Counted from the first letter of the stretch, positions 11,320 through 24,000 are shown. The stretch is 64,000 bases of DNA from Pardosa pseudoannulata (GCA_032207245.1 CM063503.1:102917084-102981083), one strand, 5' to 3'. The notes: generated from the sequence alone by a model not told the origin. Program-made: numbers and translations.

Positions 11320-13471
11320 CATACACTCAAGACTCAAGTATCAATAACGCTTGCACCTAAATATAACCGGAGTTCACTTTATTTAATAAATTTCGTCTCC
11401 GACGAATAGAGACCAACTCAAACACAAGAACAGTTTTATGTGAGGAATTTATTATAAAGGCGATTATACCTGATGCATTATACTGAGATGAAGTAAAACT
11501 AAGATTACAACAGGATAGGTATTCAAACTTAGACAGCTGACTGACGTGGATTCTGAAGATTCCTATAAGAAGTGGGATTCGTACACACGGATTTCGGTTC
11601 TTGAACACAGCGGTACACTGATTCTTTGAATTACTACAAATTGTTCTCATTTCTTCAATTTTCTTACAGAAATAAAAGAAAATTTTCAATTTTCTAAATT
11701 ACTATTATGTGGTTTTGTAGTTCGGAGTGTATATTATAAAAGTACAAATGGATATGGGGGAAAAGGAATGGAATAGATTATTTTTCAGTGAAAAAAAAAT
11801 AAGACAGCATGATGATGATATCAAACATAGACAGCTGCTAGAAGTCGATTCTGAACATCTCTCTAAGCAGTGGGTTTCGAACAAACGAACTTCTGTTCTA
11901 GTACGCAGTCTGTAATCATCTTCCGGTGTTAGAGAGTCTCAGTATAAAGTTAATTTGTCTGACTTGGTCTAATTAGTTCTCCTTCAATTTTCTTGTAGAA
12001 ATACATGGATATATTTAGTTTTCAAAATTACAGTTATGCTTTTCTTTAGTTATAATGTATATTAAAAAGTACAAGTAGATACTGTGGCGAAAAATGAATA
12101 GATTATTTAATAGTGAAAAAATTTGATAGAAGCACAAAGTAATATAAATGTAAACAGATCACTCTATGTAGTACTTTCTTCGAGTTGTATATCCGTACAA
12201 ATACTATTTATATAAAATCTCATTTGAAGACATTGCTTAAAAAGTATTTTTGCTGATTGCAAAATACGATTTTTAATTAAATTTAAAAAAAAATTTGCAT
12301 TTGGATTTAAAATTATAGTTATCACATAGTTATGTAAATTTGTAAAATACCAAAAAGCTGAATTGAACAGGAGACCTCATGAGCCACCCTGCAAACACAG
12401 CCATTTAGTTTCATTTAATGTTAACTACACATTATACATGCCTTTACAAGGTAGCCAATGTCTGACTGATTAATTACACAAGTAATTAAACCTTAAATTA
12501 AGATGCAAATTTTATTCATTGAAGGTTTATATTTTAGCATAATTTATTAAAATGAATCATAAAATAAAATTAGTTTTTCTATTTAGCAAAATTACCAACT
12601 TAATTCAAAAGCAAATTATTTTTTATATACTGTATTATAAAATAAACTGTAAAAATACAAAAAATATACACTCTAAAAATGTGATACATTTGCTGATATT
12701 TGGGGACTTATCCTGGCATTCACTTGGCTGCTTGATAAGTACCAGTTTTATGTACATTACAGTCAGATTCAATTCCGATTATATATTTCATAAAATAAAA
12801 CTAAAAGTGCAATTTAGGCCAGTACCAAGGCAAAGGAAACGTTTCTAGAATAAGAGTACCAGCATTTGGAGAAGCTACGAGTAAGTTAGCATGCCTACTA
12901 AACTTCCATTTAAGCTGTTGGTTTGGCACAATTTGTATTCTAATATGGTTTTAATAAATAGGTTTATTTGTCTTTCATTTAAATGTAAATGCAATATATA
13001 ATTCCAAACATGTAAACAATTTTATTTTTAAATAAATTAATGGTTATTAAGTTAAGAATTCGTTAACCTTTATTTCTTTTGAGAAATAAAATGAAACAAT
13101 AATGTTCATCTACTGGTAACTTTACTATTCGCTTATCCTGTCATATCACGAGGCAGGATAATCAAAAGAGGTTTTAATATTGACTGTGGACATTTGGTAG
13201 AATCAAAGAATGTCTAAAATTAGATGACTGTACGACAAATAACGTGGATTTGTCTAAAAACCCTTAAAAATAAAACAGATACTGTTCTATATAGAGCTAA
13301 ATTTCATTATAGAGGCCACCATCTGTGTTCCGATAACAATTTTACACTATAACGAGCTTGGTGATATATCTAATTACGATTCTATGCCCATTGATAAAAT
13401 AAATTATGTAAGCATTTTAGACGTCAGACTGTAGAAAAGTACTTTCTCTAAAACATAAGCAACCATTTTAC

Positions 13472-13561
13472 AGCGCTACGGTCTGCTGTTTTCCAACACG
13501 GGGGGGCTAACGAGATTGGAATCTACTGCTTGAAGCCTATTTCGAACATCTATATTCATCC
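13472..13561 (-). mobile_element. partial tRNA-like SINE next to a Tc1 relic
   Basis: The 3' half of the SINE in minus orientation: agcgctacggtctgctg, ggggctaacgaga, ctactgcttgaagcc. The tRNA-like head is missing. The copy runs directly into Tc1 transposase sequence. Confidence 0.65.
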
Positions 13562-14093
13562 TGAGTGCATTTTAATGGATGATAACAAGCCACACAGAGC
13601 TCTTCTGGTCGACGAATTTCTAGAAAGTGGGGATATTCACCTGATGGACTGGTCAAGCAGTTATCCAGATCACAACCCCATAGGACATGCCTGGGACGCT
13701 TTGGGGAGGGTATTTGCAATTCGCAACAACTCTTCGAGTACCATCCAGGGTTTGGAAAGAACTTTGCTGAACGAGGGGAACCAATTGCCACAGAAATTAA
13801 GAAACTGCCTTATTTCAAGAATAAAATCGATCTGCGAGAACTGTATATCTGTAAGAGGGGACCATATTTTCTATTAACCTATTTTTTGTTCTAATCTGCA
13901 ACCGCTGTTTCATGCTTTCTTACTATCCAACGAGTGTAACGCACTATGATGGATATGTATTTTAACTGTTGAGAGGCTATTTGTTTTGCATTTTATCAAT
14001 GCATATATACATCAAATTTCATTAAAGTCGGTCCAAAAGTTTGGAGAAAAATGACCAGATCCGAAATTTCTCTTAATTTTGAACATGAGTGTA
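13562..14093 (+). pseudogene. Tc1-like transposase, C-terminal fragment
   Basis: The frame at about 13567-13877 shows the end of a Tc1/mariner transposase: MDDNKPHRALLVDEFL, then MDWSSSYPDHNPI and WDALGR. This is the second catalytic Asp block and the third block of the DD34E triad. The final catalytic Glu is Gly here (NPIGHAWD where the family has NPIE), and one residue is missing after the Asp-Asn pair. The first Asp and the DNA-binding domain are absent. A gagtgta end at 14087-14093 resembles the end of the Tc1 element at 21756-22739 and may be the right terminus. Confidence 0.8.
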
Positions 14094-14539
14094 TTTGGCC
14101 TATTCAACTTTCAGAAACAGAAAAATGAAAGCTTGGCACTATATAAATTATGCTCGAATGCACTAAAATGCATGAAATTATACACAGCACTCTTTTCAAT
14201 CTAAATCAGAAATTTCTTCTTCAGTACATTTTCACGGTATTATATTCTAATGATAGAGAGTCATCTCAATTCATGAACACAGATAATCCAAAAATTTTTA
14301 ATAAAGACCAGCATTGATGTTCATATTTTCTGTGACTTAAGAACATCATCGTTAGCCATAACGAATGTATTACAACAATATCTACTCTGTATTTCGAAGA
14401 TTTTAGGCCAGAAAACTTACTTTGGGGTATATACACATACCAGCACTATCGTAATTATCGAGGCATTCAGTGTAGTTTTATAACATTTTTTAAGTATTTT
14501 GAAAAATATTTCAATGTAAGCGGGATCTATCATTGTGTA

Positions 14540-14703
14540 TTTGGTTTGGATTTAAGCACTACGGTCTACTTTTTTGCTATACGAGAGCTAATCAGAATGT
14601 GATATACTGCTTAAAACAGACTCCAAGAGACTACAGATATCCATGCTAGCAGTATGGTTTAAACTCAGAAACTTCAGTAGAGAAGAGCAATACTCTACCT
14701 GTA
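14540..14703 (-). mobile_element. tRNA-like SINE, old copy
   Basis: It starts with ttggtttggatttaagcac, then has acggtctact, gagagctaatcaga, actgcttaaaacagac, gatatccatgc and gagcaatactctacc, in the order of the intact minus-strand copy at 43611-43788. Confidence 0.75.
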
Positions 14704-14821
14704 CACATAATTTAAGTTTGTTCTTTTAAGGTTAAATATATTGTAGACTATTTGAGACAATATATCTAACAATTTTCTCGACATTCTTCTCTAGAATAGA
14801 AAAATGGTTAATTCGTGTGTT

Positions 14822-14997
14822 ATTGAACAATGACCGAATGGGTAGGGGTCTACTCTTTAGCAGGGAAGATCGTGTATTTGAATCTTACTACTAGCAGGGA
14901 TGTTCGTGGCCGTTTGGATCGGCTTTAAGCAACAGATTCCGGTCTCACTAGCCTTCATGTAGCAAAACAGTTGCTTGTACCTCATCAAATCAACCAA
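14822..14997 (+). mobile_element. tRNA-like SINE, plus orientation, old copy
   Basis: It begins attgaacaatgaccgaatg, a decayed head and box A. It continues with gtatttgaatc (decayed box B), ggatgttcgtggccgt, ggctttaagcaacag and ttccggtctcactag. The tail is a decayed caaatcaacc. It faces the SINE at 14540-14703. Confidence 0.75.
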
Positions 14998-15218
14998 TTA
15001 ACTATTGTGTTAATATTTCTTTTTCAATTAAAGGGTATTTGCCCTTTTTCTCTTAGCATTTACCTTTTAGAAAGACTCTTTGTAGTATGACTATGTATTT
15101 TAACTATTTGTATTTGAAGTATTTGTTGACCCTTTTATGCCCCTTCCAGTGTGGTATATGGAAGCTTTAACACCTATGCTGACTAGGAAACTATCATTGT
15201 GTTAATATTTCCCATAGT

Positions 15219-15512
15219 GTATTACTGAAAATCTTCAATGCATTACGATTTGTAAAATAACTGGATTATCTAACGTTCGTTGCACTGCATTACTGAAAGT
15301 CTTCCATTTTATCGTTCATTACATTAGTATAATTGTCAAAGTTATCCAACATTTGCTGCAGTGCATTACTGGAAACTGTCTCAGTGTGTCATGATTTGTT
15401 AAATAACTGTCTAAGTTATCTAACATTCGTTATAGCCTATTACTGAAATCAAATTTTAGTTCAATGCGTTATGATTTGTAAAAGAATTTTATAAATTACC
15501 TAACATTAATTG
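15219..15512 (+). repeat. minisatellite, four diverged units of about 68-76 bp
   Basis: Units begin at about 15219, 15287, 15363 and 15437, each with attactg(a/g)aa, a ttacgatttgtaaaataa-like middle and a ttatctaacattcgtt-like end. The divergence indicates an old array. Confidence 0.75.
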
Positions 15513-16238
15513 ACATACAGTCTACCGTCTGTCTTATTTATACGAGTAAAAATACAAGTTATACACGAAATATAAAAAAGTTCTGGATCATAGAAATCCA
15601 CAAGTTTAAATGGTGACTCAATACTGGGGTATTAAAAATACACTGACGTGAAACTTTGATATCAAAATATTAGTAAATTAAACCCTACGTTCAAAGAACA
15701 TGGCTGCGTAACTTTAAAATACAGAATTCTTCCTCCTTTAAATGTCACCATCATTTCAAAAATCAAACTTTAAATTTATTCATGGTTTTCAATTATAAAT
15801 ATCAAGTTTTATACGAAAACTTGAACTCATTAAAATGCTGTTAACTACTTTAAATGATTTGGGTTTGTTGTAGAAATCAATTCCAAGAAAAACACTAGCT
15901 TCTAAATACATTGATAAGATTCCAAAGTTTAAGTAATTCCCGAAAAGTCTCTAGCAGCGATTACAATCTACTATATCGGAGGTCACAAACTTTAAGTTTG
16001 TTTTAATCCTTAAACATTCTACTCGCGAATTCAGGAGTTAAACTCTTCAGCGTGGAGTTTAGTAGGACGTACACTGGTAAGTTTACAATATAAACATTCA
16101 CATAAAATTCTTACCTTTGCATGCGAGACCCATTTTCCGACTGCATGTTTTACTGCAGGATGCGGATATGACGTGATTTGACAGTCATGGCGCTTATGTT
16201 GTACGAATTGTTCCTACCGAACATCAATGAAAATCTCC

Positions 16239-16279
16239 AGGCACCTAAATTAACTTGACCCAAGTTAATTTTGGTGCCT
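16239..16279. repeat. strong hairpin, 19-bp arms
   Basis: Arm aggcacctaaattaacttg and its inverted copy, with one mismatch, are separated by 3 nt. No repeat, T-run or gene is attached. From 16280 to 17170 nothing else is recognised. Confidence 0.85.
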
Positions 16280-17379
16280 AAGCGATGTGCTGATTCTAAT
16301 ATATAGCTTGTTGCACTATTCACATAGTGGCATAAAATTTCAACAAACCTTCCTCATATAGATAGGCCAGTATGAAATGTCATTTAATTTATAACCAGGT
16401 AAATTTCCTAGACTATTTCGATAGGTTTTGTACAACAAAGTAAAATACTTTCCACAGCGATATCTAAAAATTCAGAATTTTATCCCGCTCAATATTCTAA
16501 ATTTGCACATTCGTGTCCTTTTTTTTTGGGTGGGGAGAAGGGTCGTTCCAACCACAGAGAACAGCTAGAAATAAATTTTGAAACTAGTTGCAGAACACTT
16601 TGATCGTTAACGACATAAAATTTCAATAGATTTATACTGAATTGTTAGAGATTTTTTAGCGCCATTTTATTGTTTTACTACATCACAGCCAAATATTGAA
16701 AATTTAAGGATACAAATTTAAATGATAAAAAGTAAAAATGTCAAAATACAGCTTAAATAAAATATAACAATACAACTTAAATTTTGCAATCTTAGACTTT
16801 CTAAAATTTAACCGCTCTTTAATACCCGTTTCTTTATTTGTACTATATATTTCGAAAACATGTTTAGACTCCTAATAAAGCTAAAGATTACATTTAATTT
16901 TATTACTTCATTTTAATAATTTTGGAGGTTGCAGGGCAATGAATAATTCTTTAACAAGTACGTACGAATATAATATCTTGATAAGCTTTGCTATTAAATA
17001 TTTAGACATCGTAATTTGGAAACATCAATTCTAAACATTGTTCCGTATATTAATATACCAGGTTTGACAGAAATTTCAATAAAATCCTTTACCTAAATCT
17101 GAACCTTGCTTCTCGTTTTCGGGTATTCAGAAAGTTAGAGACAATACAGGACAGAATAAAAATTTACTGTTATTCCCCCATCAAATATAAATACCCTCCC
17201 GAGCCGAAAATGAGAATAGATTTTACTTTTAAGTTTTGAGAACGTAATTCAGTATCGCTTTTATGCGAATAGTTTGCCAGAGAGAATGTTTCTTCACCTG
17301 CTAACGTAACCTCTAAATCTGCCAAACCTGACAACTCCTTACTAAAAGCTTTAATTTTCTGTAAGTTTTTACTCTGTTC

Positions 17380-17570
17380 AGAATTATGACTCAGCCCTGG
17401 TCTACGTCTCATATTCCCTGTTACTTTGAATCAATTCCACAGCCTTGCAACGAAGCTTCTGGTGACACCAACAGCAATGGGGACATTGCGTTGTGTTTGC
17501 AGGGATTCAAGTCTGCCTTTAATACGCTATGCCACAGTTCCGGTACATCTCGTCGAGAGGTTATCACGTC
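17380..17570 (-). pseudogene. Tc1-like transposase, N-terminal helix-turn-helix relic
   Basis: The minus strand gives GRLESLQTQRNVPIAVGVT, RSFVARLWN, a stop, then FKVTGNMRRRPG. This pattern (xxRLWNxFxxTGxxxRRPG) is the end of the Tc1/Tc3-type DNA-binding domain. It contains at least one stop and is not followed by a catalytic domain. The call rests on a short motif and is moderate only. Confidence 0.5.
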
Positions 17571-18555
17571 ACCGCTTCTTCTCAAGAAGAAGAAGAATGG
17601 ATTTTACAGGTAAGGTAAGGAAACAGACGCTTTTACAACATCTCGGTATCTGCCCTTATATTCTTTTTCTGGTTTTCGACGTCATGAACTTTAATTTGCA
17701 TATGAAGTTTTCTTCTCTTTCCTGCTAGGCTTTAAATTATGGATGATTTATTTTCTGTTACTTATCGGTGTAAGTATTTGCGTAATTTCGTTAAAACTAT
17801 GTGCTCCCCTAATTATTTTGAGCAGAATATAAAGGTTATCCAACATTTCGAGCTAAGCAAGGCCAGTATTTAATGTACAAAATGCAACACGCATACTTAT
17901 GGACTTGCTAGTACAGTTGTAAAATACTAACGGTGGGGAAAACTTCCTCCAAAGTTCTCTAACATGGCCCTCGAAGAGAACGAATTTTTTTTCACTTGCC
18001 CAATAGAAAGTCATATTCAACAATTAAAATTACGTAACAATCTAATTATAAAGGTTAAAATCTTTCGTCATTTTTATCGATATGTTGTAACATTTTTCAC
18101 ACTGAAAATCGTTTTTAAATAAGTCAGACAATTGTTTAAACATAATTAAAAACTAAAATAGAAGTTAATAAAAAGAGAAATAAAACAGCAAAAAGTAAAA
18201 ATAAATCACAAATTAGGTTTAAATTATTCTTAACGAATATATAAAAATTTCTTCAATTTCTCCCCTCTTATTCACAATATCCTAGCTTTCCATACTGAAA
18301 TCATTTAAAACCTTTTAAAGTTACCAAAATAAATCAAATTAAAATAAATCAAATAGAAAAATTGCATTAAAGAATGTAATTTAAAAAAATTTAAGTATAA
18401 AAAATTTAAGTTTTTTGAAATTATATCATTGTCATCATAATATTAAAATAGCCATAACTCTTAAATCAAACTTTACTTTTGTATTAACTTCTATTTACGT
18501 ACTACACATAACCTGTACTAAGTTGAATTGCATTCATTAGGATTTATAGTAAGGA

Positions 18556-18720
18556 TTTAGGGGCTTACTCTGTACGTCGCTAGTCGATTCGAACGTTCGT
18601 TGTCAAGTCACTTTGACGTCCGCTTGATCGTTTGCTTACATAATGTCCTCAAGCTAATGTCAAAGTGACGTCACAACGAAGATTCGAATCGAACCGCAAT
18701 GTCCAGAGTAAGGTCCTTAG
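18556..18720. mobile_element. foldback MITE 1, about 55-bp inverted arms
   Basis: The left arm (ggcttactctg ... gattcgaacgttcgttg ... cactttgac) is mirrored by the right arm (gtcaaagtgacg ... gattcgaatcgaac ... cagagtaagg). The loop is about 35 nt. There is no coding capacity. It abuts the next foldback element. Confidence 0.8.
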
Positions 18721-18883
18721 GTTGCTACAATATTACAGTTGACATATGTCACTGATGACTTCGCGTCATAATGATGTCAGAAATCTCCAGAGATGGGAAT
18801 TTCGTATCATAAACTTCCCTCTCTGACATCATTATGGCGCAGGTGTCACCAGTGACATATGTTGACTGTAATATGGTAGCACC
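18720..18883. mobile_element. foldback MITE 2, about 60-bp inverted arms
   Basis: The left arm ttgctacaatattacagttg, then acatatgtcactg and cataatgatgtcag, is repeated inverted at the right end (ctgacatcattatgg ... catatgttgactgtaat). It shares no sequence with its neighbour. A short non-palindromic centre separates the arms. Confidence 0.8.
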
Positions 18884-19201
18884 CATAAAACTAGAATCTC
18901 TAGCTGAGTTTAGAGAACGTCCTGATTAGACTATTAACACCTCTTCTAAACTTCAATCTTAATCTGTTTATATAATATAAATAAATATATTAAGAATAGA
19001 AAAAACCTGACAAATGTGTTCGTTAAAATTAGATTTTGTTCAGTGAAGCTAAAATTTCATCCAAATGGTCACACTGTGTTTAATCACCGGTTAGTCTAAT
19101 TAAGAGCATGATAGTAAATGACTATTGCAATCTATATAATTTTAAACTATTTGTAATCTATAATCCGATTAGTTGTCTTTACTTAAACTTAATTCTTTAA
19201 A

Positions 19202-19334
19202 GGCCAGCCTCATCAAAGTTGTTTAACGGCTAACCGTGATTAACTTCTGTTTAATCGGAGAATTGCGTTCTACCATTGGTTGGAGCCATAGGTTAATCGC
19301 GGTCAGCCGTTTAACGACTTTGTTGAAACTGGCC
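19202..19334. mobile_element. foldback MITE 3, copy a
   Basis: 133 bp with arms of about 43 bp (ggccagcctcatcaaagtt ... ggctaaccgtgattaac and the inverted ggttaatcgcggtcagcc ... actttgttgaaactggcc). It belongs to the same family as 19529-19661. Confidence 0.8.
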
Positions 19335-19528
19335 ATAGAAAGAAAAATTTATTGCAAGACGGTACTTTTAAAAACAATCAAATATTTCTTATCAAAAATT
19401 AAGTTTAAATAAACTATTACCAGACGCGAAAAGGACAGAAGATTTAAGTAGACAATCTCACTAAATATTTTCATTAAAATGTGAAAAAAAAGCATCATTT
19501 TCCATATTTAAATGGTATTTACTCAAAG

Positions 19529-19661
19529 AGACAGTCTCACCAAAGTGGTTTAAAAGCTAACTGCGATTAACCCATGGCGCCAACCAATGGTGTTATGTAA
19601 TTCTCCGTTTAAATAGAGTTTAACCGTGGTTGGCTTTTAAACGACTTTAGTGATCCCGGCC
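19529..19661. mobile_element. foldback MITE 3, copy b
   Basis: 133 bp, the same length and arm sequence type as 19202-19334 (tcaccaaagtggtttaaaag, actgcgattaac, inverted at the right end). The inner part (ccaaccaatgg) matches the inner part of copy a inverted. Confidence 0.8.
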
Positions 19662-20396
19662 ATAAAAACTGTCCAAATTTATGCATGCCACTCTCTGTAC
19701 TCCTCTTAACACCGGCGCAGTATATATGTATGTAAACCAACGCAATTTTATCAGCCGGTTACATAAAATTGTGGTCTTTAATGCTTTTATTTACCCAGGC
19801 TACTTGTCAAGGAGAAATCTAGGCAGCTAGTCAGAATAAAGATGTTGCAGTCTGGCTGTTCCATAAAAGAAAAAAGCACAAGTCTAACGTGGAACTTAAA
19901 CCTTTATTTCAAAGCGACGAAAACGACATGTCACTAGGTCAAAGGCAGAAAATAGAATGATCGTGAAAAAATTTTGCTTTTACAGAATAGGGCTTTACAA
20001 TGAGGGGCGGAGACGAATTCCTTCTCAAAGAAAGTAGCTTTGTCAGCGCTCACAAAAGTAAAAAGGGACTTTGATCAGTGAAAAAAGTTAATAATTCTCC
20101 AGCGACAGCTGGAAAATGTGATGAATGGGCATATAATTTGCATTTGTTTCAAAGTTAGCTGGGGGAAATGGGCTCTCAACAATTTTAATTCATGGAAACT
20201 CCTTTAGATAAAATATTTTGTGGCTGGAAAAATAGACTTGAAAGAATAAGAAGTGAAAATTGAATTTAAGCGATTTTGAGCATAATTTTGATTTCGTTTA
20301 CGTGCCTCCAACAACGAGCATGACTCCAAACCCGCAACCCTCGAGTTTCGAAATCTTTTTCTTTGCCGACTTAGATACCACTGTTCAAATAATAAC

Positions 20397-20616
20397 GGTT
20401 TCATTTCGAGAAAATTACGAATGTATGGGGGTAAATTTTGACCAACTGTAAGTATAAATATCTGTGTAATATAATAGAGGTTTCAATTGGAGAAAATTTT
20501 TAATTTATAGGGGTAGAATCTAACCAATTGTAAGTATATAAGTATTTATGTAATACAATAAAGGGTACATTTGGAGAAAATATTGAATCTGTTGGGGTAG
20601 CTGCTGATCAAATGAA
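20397..20616 (+). repeat. tandem repeat, three units of about 81-86 bp
   Basis: Units start with ggtttcatttcgagaaaa (20397), ggtttcaattggagaaaa (20478) and gggtacatttggagaaaa (20564), each followed by a ggggta block. The first two also share a ccaa(c/t)tgtaagtat end. I see nothing in 20620-21230. Confidence 0.75.
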
Positions 20617-21239
20617 TAATTTCATAAAGTTTATGTGAACACTTCGCTATGAGAGTGCTTATTAAAAAGGAACTTCAAATTAATGATGATTCCTAGCAAT
20701 GATGATATCCATCCCAACAACAGTTAGAACACATGGACATTGTGTTGAAAGAAAAAGCTTTCATCACAAGAGAAACACTTGTAGCTTAATTCTACGGACG
20801 TAAAAACATTGTCCCTGCTGAGTCCTCGTAATTTAGGAGCAAGGACCAAGCAGAAGATCCCCAGATTTACCTTCCACCTCTAGAGATATCTTTCCGGAAC
20901 ATGGAGGACATTACGACCACGTACTTATTTTACTCTCCAGGCCCCATTAATGAACATGGCAGTTCTTTGGCAGGCTCCAGACTCAATCTGATAGTCCTAA
21001 AGTTATGAGATCTATGTCTTTGCCGATTGAGCCATCGTTTCTCATTCTTATGTGGGGAAACCTACAAATATTTTAAACCCTTAGCTTTAAATATTTAATT
21101 CCTAGATACAATGCATCTACACACTGAACGAAATTATGTATTCCAAAACACATTTCCTAAATATTCCTTTTTTTATTAACACAAAAAAACAATGAAAAAA
21201 ATTGAAGGACAAAAAATTTTGAAACACCGTAGTCCATAA

Positions 21240-21750
21240 TAAAGATGTCGTCACTTGTTGAAAGGGCACCTGTTGAAGTTGCCCTTTCACACAGAGGTTT
21301 TGTTAAAGCCCAGGGCAGGGCGACACTCTATGTCTGGGTTTTTGACACTACACTACAAAGGGTTGTCGCTTCGACCACGCCTTGACATGTCCGAGGTGAA
21401 TCGGAAGAACGGACGGGACTACGAAATGTCAGACAGTGAGGGGCCACCGAAGGAGCCAATCAGAGGTTACCAGGACGGCGACGCGGAAAGAAAAATCCCA
21501 TGGGAAGAGGCGAAAGGTGACGTCAGGCCGCGCGAGTTTTTGGCTGGAGAGTCCCCAGGAGAAGAGAAGGGACAGAGGTTCGACATGCGGCGGATGGTTT
21601 TTTTTAGGGGGGAGAGATTTTCTGCAGCTTTGTGTGACTCAAGGAGACCCAGTTGTACCCCTTTCCTGGTGGTATCTTTCCTGGTGGATCCTTCGAGACT
21701 CTAAACATTTGCTGTTGACTTTACATTTTTTTTATTGGCTGTGTTCTTCT
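21240..21750 (+). other. GC-rich island, possible LTR or regulatory region
   Basis: This half-kilobase is visibly richer in G and C than anything near it. It begins with a 10-bp hairpin (tgaaagggca/tgccctttca, 21259-21289), and contains a CCAAT-type box (agccaatcag) and a CRE core (tgacgtca) near 21520. Two overlapping open frames (21255-21704 and 21436-21801) look like by-products of low stop density, with no recognised domain. It ends next to a Tc1 element. It may be a solo LTR or a host regulatory island; I cannot tell which. Confidence 0.4.
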
Positions 21751-21755
21751 AAATA

Positions 21756-22739
21756 CACTCATAGACCAGAAAACAACGCACCACGACTCACTGAAATGTA
21801 ATACAAATTGGACACTAGTTAATATGCATGCAGGTTGAGACGGAAAATGCAAAATTTTAAAGTCTGACGGCCAATGAATGAATGTGTGTCGCTGCAGTGC
21901 ATTTTACTTGCGGAACTGGCAGGATATTTTAAGAGGAGAAATCGATCTTTGAACAATGACAAGCCCGTTTGAAGTGGTGTCGGGCTCATTTGAACTGGAA
22001 TGTCACTGATTGGAGTAGAATAATCTTTAGTGATAAGTTCCGCTTTGAACTGAGCCGTGATGACCAATGAAGACTTGTCTACAGAGAAGCCCCGGACAGC
22101 GGTGGGATACCAAACTGACTGTCTTCCGGCTTACAGGCCGACAACCAGAAGTGGTCTTCTGAGATGCCATTTCATTTCATAGTAGGACCCATTTGGTTGT
22201 CATCCGTGACACCCTTACAGCACAGCGGTAAGTGAACGAAGTTCTACGCCCCGTTGTGTTGCTTTTCATGCCACGCCATCATAGGCTTACATTTCAGCAA
22301 TATAATGCCCGGCCCCATACTGCACATGTTTCTACTGCTTGTCTTCGTGCTTGCCGAAAGCTACTTTGGCCAGCAAGGTAGCAGGAACTCTCTCCTGTTG
22401 AGCAATTTTGGAGCATTATGGGCGGGGCCCTCCAACCAGCTTGGGATTTTGATAATCTAAAGGACCAGTTGGATAGAATTTGGTACGATATCCCTCAAGA
22501 GGACATCCTCCACCTCTATCAATCAATGCCAAACCGAATACCTGTTTGAATAAGGACCATAGGTGGATAAACGCATTACTGAGTTTTTCACTTTGTGAAG
22601 CTCTATCACGTGAATAAATCATCCAATTTTTCTCAAATTGTAATCATTTGTTTTTCTGTACATGTACATCATATCTACCGATTTTCATTTCATTCGGATA
22701 TCTCCTGAGTGAGTCAATTTTTTTTTTTGTCTAAGAGTG
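21756..22739 (+). mobile_element. Tc1-like transposon, internally deleted, inside a TA target site
   Basis: The ends are inverted repeats (cactcatagaccag at the left; the right end reads gtctaagagtg, so its inverse is cactcttagac). Each is flanked by TA (21754-21755 and 22740-22741), as expected for Tc1/mariner. Inside, the plus strand encodes decayed DDE pieces. WSRIIFSDKFRFELSRDD at about 22010-22070 carries the first catalytic Asp; NARPHTAHVSTACLRA at about 22305-22360 and ARS.LSPIEHYG follow in shifted frames. At 984 bp it is shorter than a full element, and the N-terminal DNA-binding part is missing. Confidence 0.85.
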
Positions 22740-23649
22740 TACAAATATATTTGAGTTCACCAAAATGGTTGCAGATCTGGCGCTATAGTACTTTACTAAT
22801 TTTAATTCACATGAAGTCATGTCAAAAGTGGAAAATGTGTGCGTTTGTATCTGTATATATATATGTGTGTGAATCTGTAAATTTAGTAAATGCTTTGAGA
22901 AACTTTCTATACTTGCGTGCTTCTATCGTCTCTCTTGTGAGAAACTATTTTTGTTCCGAGGGTGAAGGATGAAGCCAAACAAAAATGTTTTAAGCTCAAT
23001 TTGGAGTCCCAATTCTACAATTGTATTTGGAAATATAGTATCATTTCTTATCCTTTTCCTCTGTATTAAGATTTTTTAATTTATCATTAACTGTTACCCA
23101 TTATTCAAAATGCATAGTTTGTATTTATTAGTCCTAATTAATCCTAATTCTAATACTGAGATTCATTTATAATACAATTGCGGGATGAGTCAAAAGATGT
23201 TGCATAAACATGTTAATTACTTTGGGTTCATATTTTAATGTACATTTTATGCTTCTGCTTTTAATTGTTCTGATTTTTGTATATATGTATATATTTCCAG
23301 AATATATTTTATAAAAAATAATTCCAGAGTTGTTAATAGGATGACTTAGGGAGCTGCACGAAGTAAAATGTGTTTTAAAAAAGGGAAAATAATAGCACAT
23401 AGAAAATAACAGTTAAATGTTAAGAGTTATTCAATGCATTAATTTTCCCATCGAAGAATTTGACGACATTCAATATAACTGCTGTTCTCAGAGCCTACTC
23501 TCTGCATTTTAGAATACTGTACAGAATACTTTCGATGGTGGTAAGCAACATGTCACAAGGAATGTTACGAACTATCTGTGATATATTTGAGATGTTTAGG
23601 ATTCTCAAGCTTGTGACCCCACCAACATTAAATATTTATTTCAAGTAAC

Positions 23650-23855
23650 TGTTGTATTTCTTATATTTATTCAATAACTATAAAACATAACAACTTTATT
23701 AAACTTCATTAAGCCTAGCAAACAACAGGATTCTAAAACATTATTGCATCTACAATTGCCAATATCTCTTTTACAATTTCATACATTGTATGTTGCCAAT
23801 ACATAATAAATATAAATACAAATTATACAAATTAATATATTTTAAATACACAACA
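23650..23855 (-). repeat. 3' LTR of the minus-strand element
   Basis: 206 bp, TG...CA ends. It differs from the other LTR by only about two or three bases (for example aagcc against aatcc), suggesting a recent insertion. Confidence 0.85.
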
Positions 23856-23900
23856 TCTCCCCCTTTTTCATGACATGACAAAATCTCTGAAACGTGAAGG

Positions 23901-24000
23901 NNNNNNNNNNNNNNNNNNNNNNNNNNNNNNNNNNNNNNNNNNNNNNNNNNNNNNNNNNNNNNNNNNNNNNNNNNNNNNNNNNNNNNNNNNNNNNNNNNNN
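23901..24000. other. assembly gap, 100 N
   Basis: Exactly 100 N, a conventional unknown-length gap. It lies between the two LTRs, so the element's coding part is probably missing here. Confidence 0.99.

Noticed and set aside
11074..11409. 111-codon frame with a poly-Tyr stretch
   Set aside because: It runs through a (TTA)n microsatellite and shows no domain.
13537..13791. Minus-strand frame of 84 codons
   Set aside because: Antisense to the Tc1 transposase fragment.
21255..21801. Two overlapping frames of 149 and 121 codons
   Set aside because: They lie in a GC-rich island where stops are rare. Both frames cannot be real, and neither shows a known domain.
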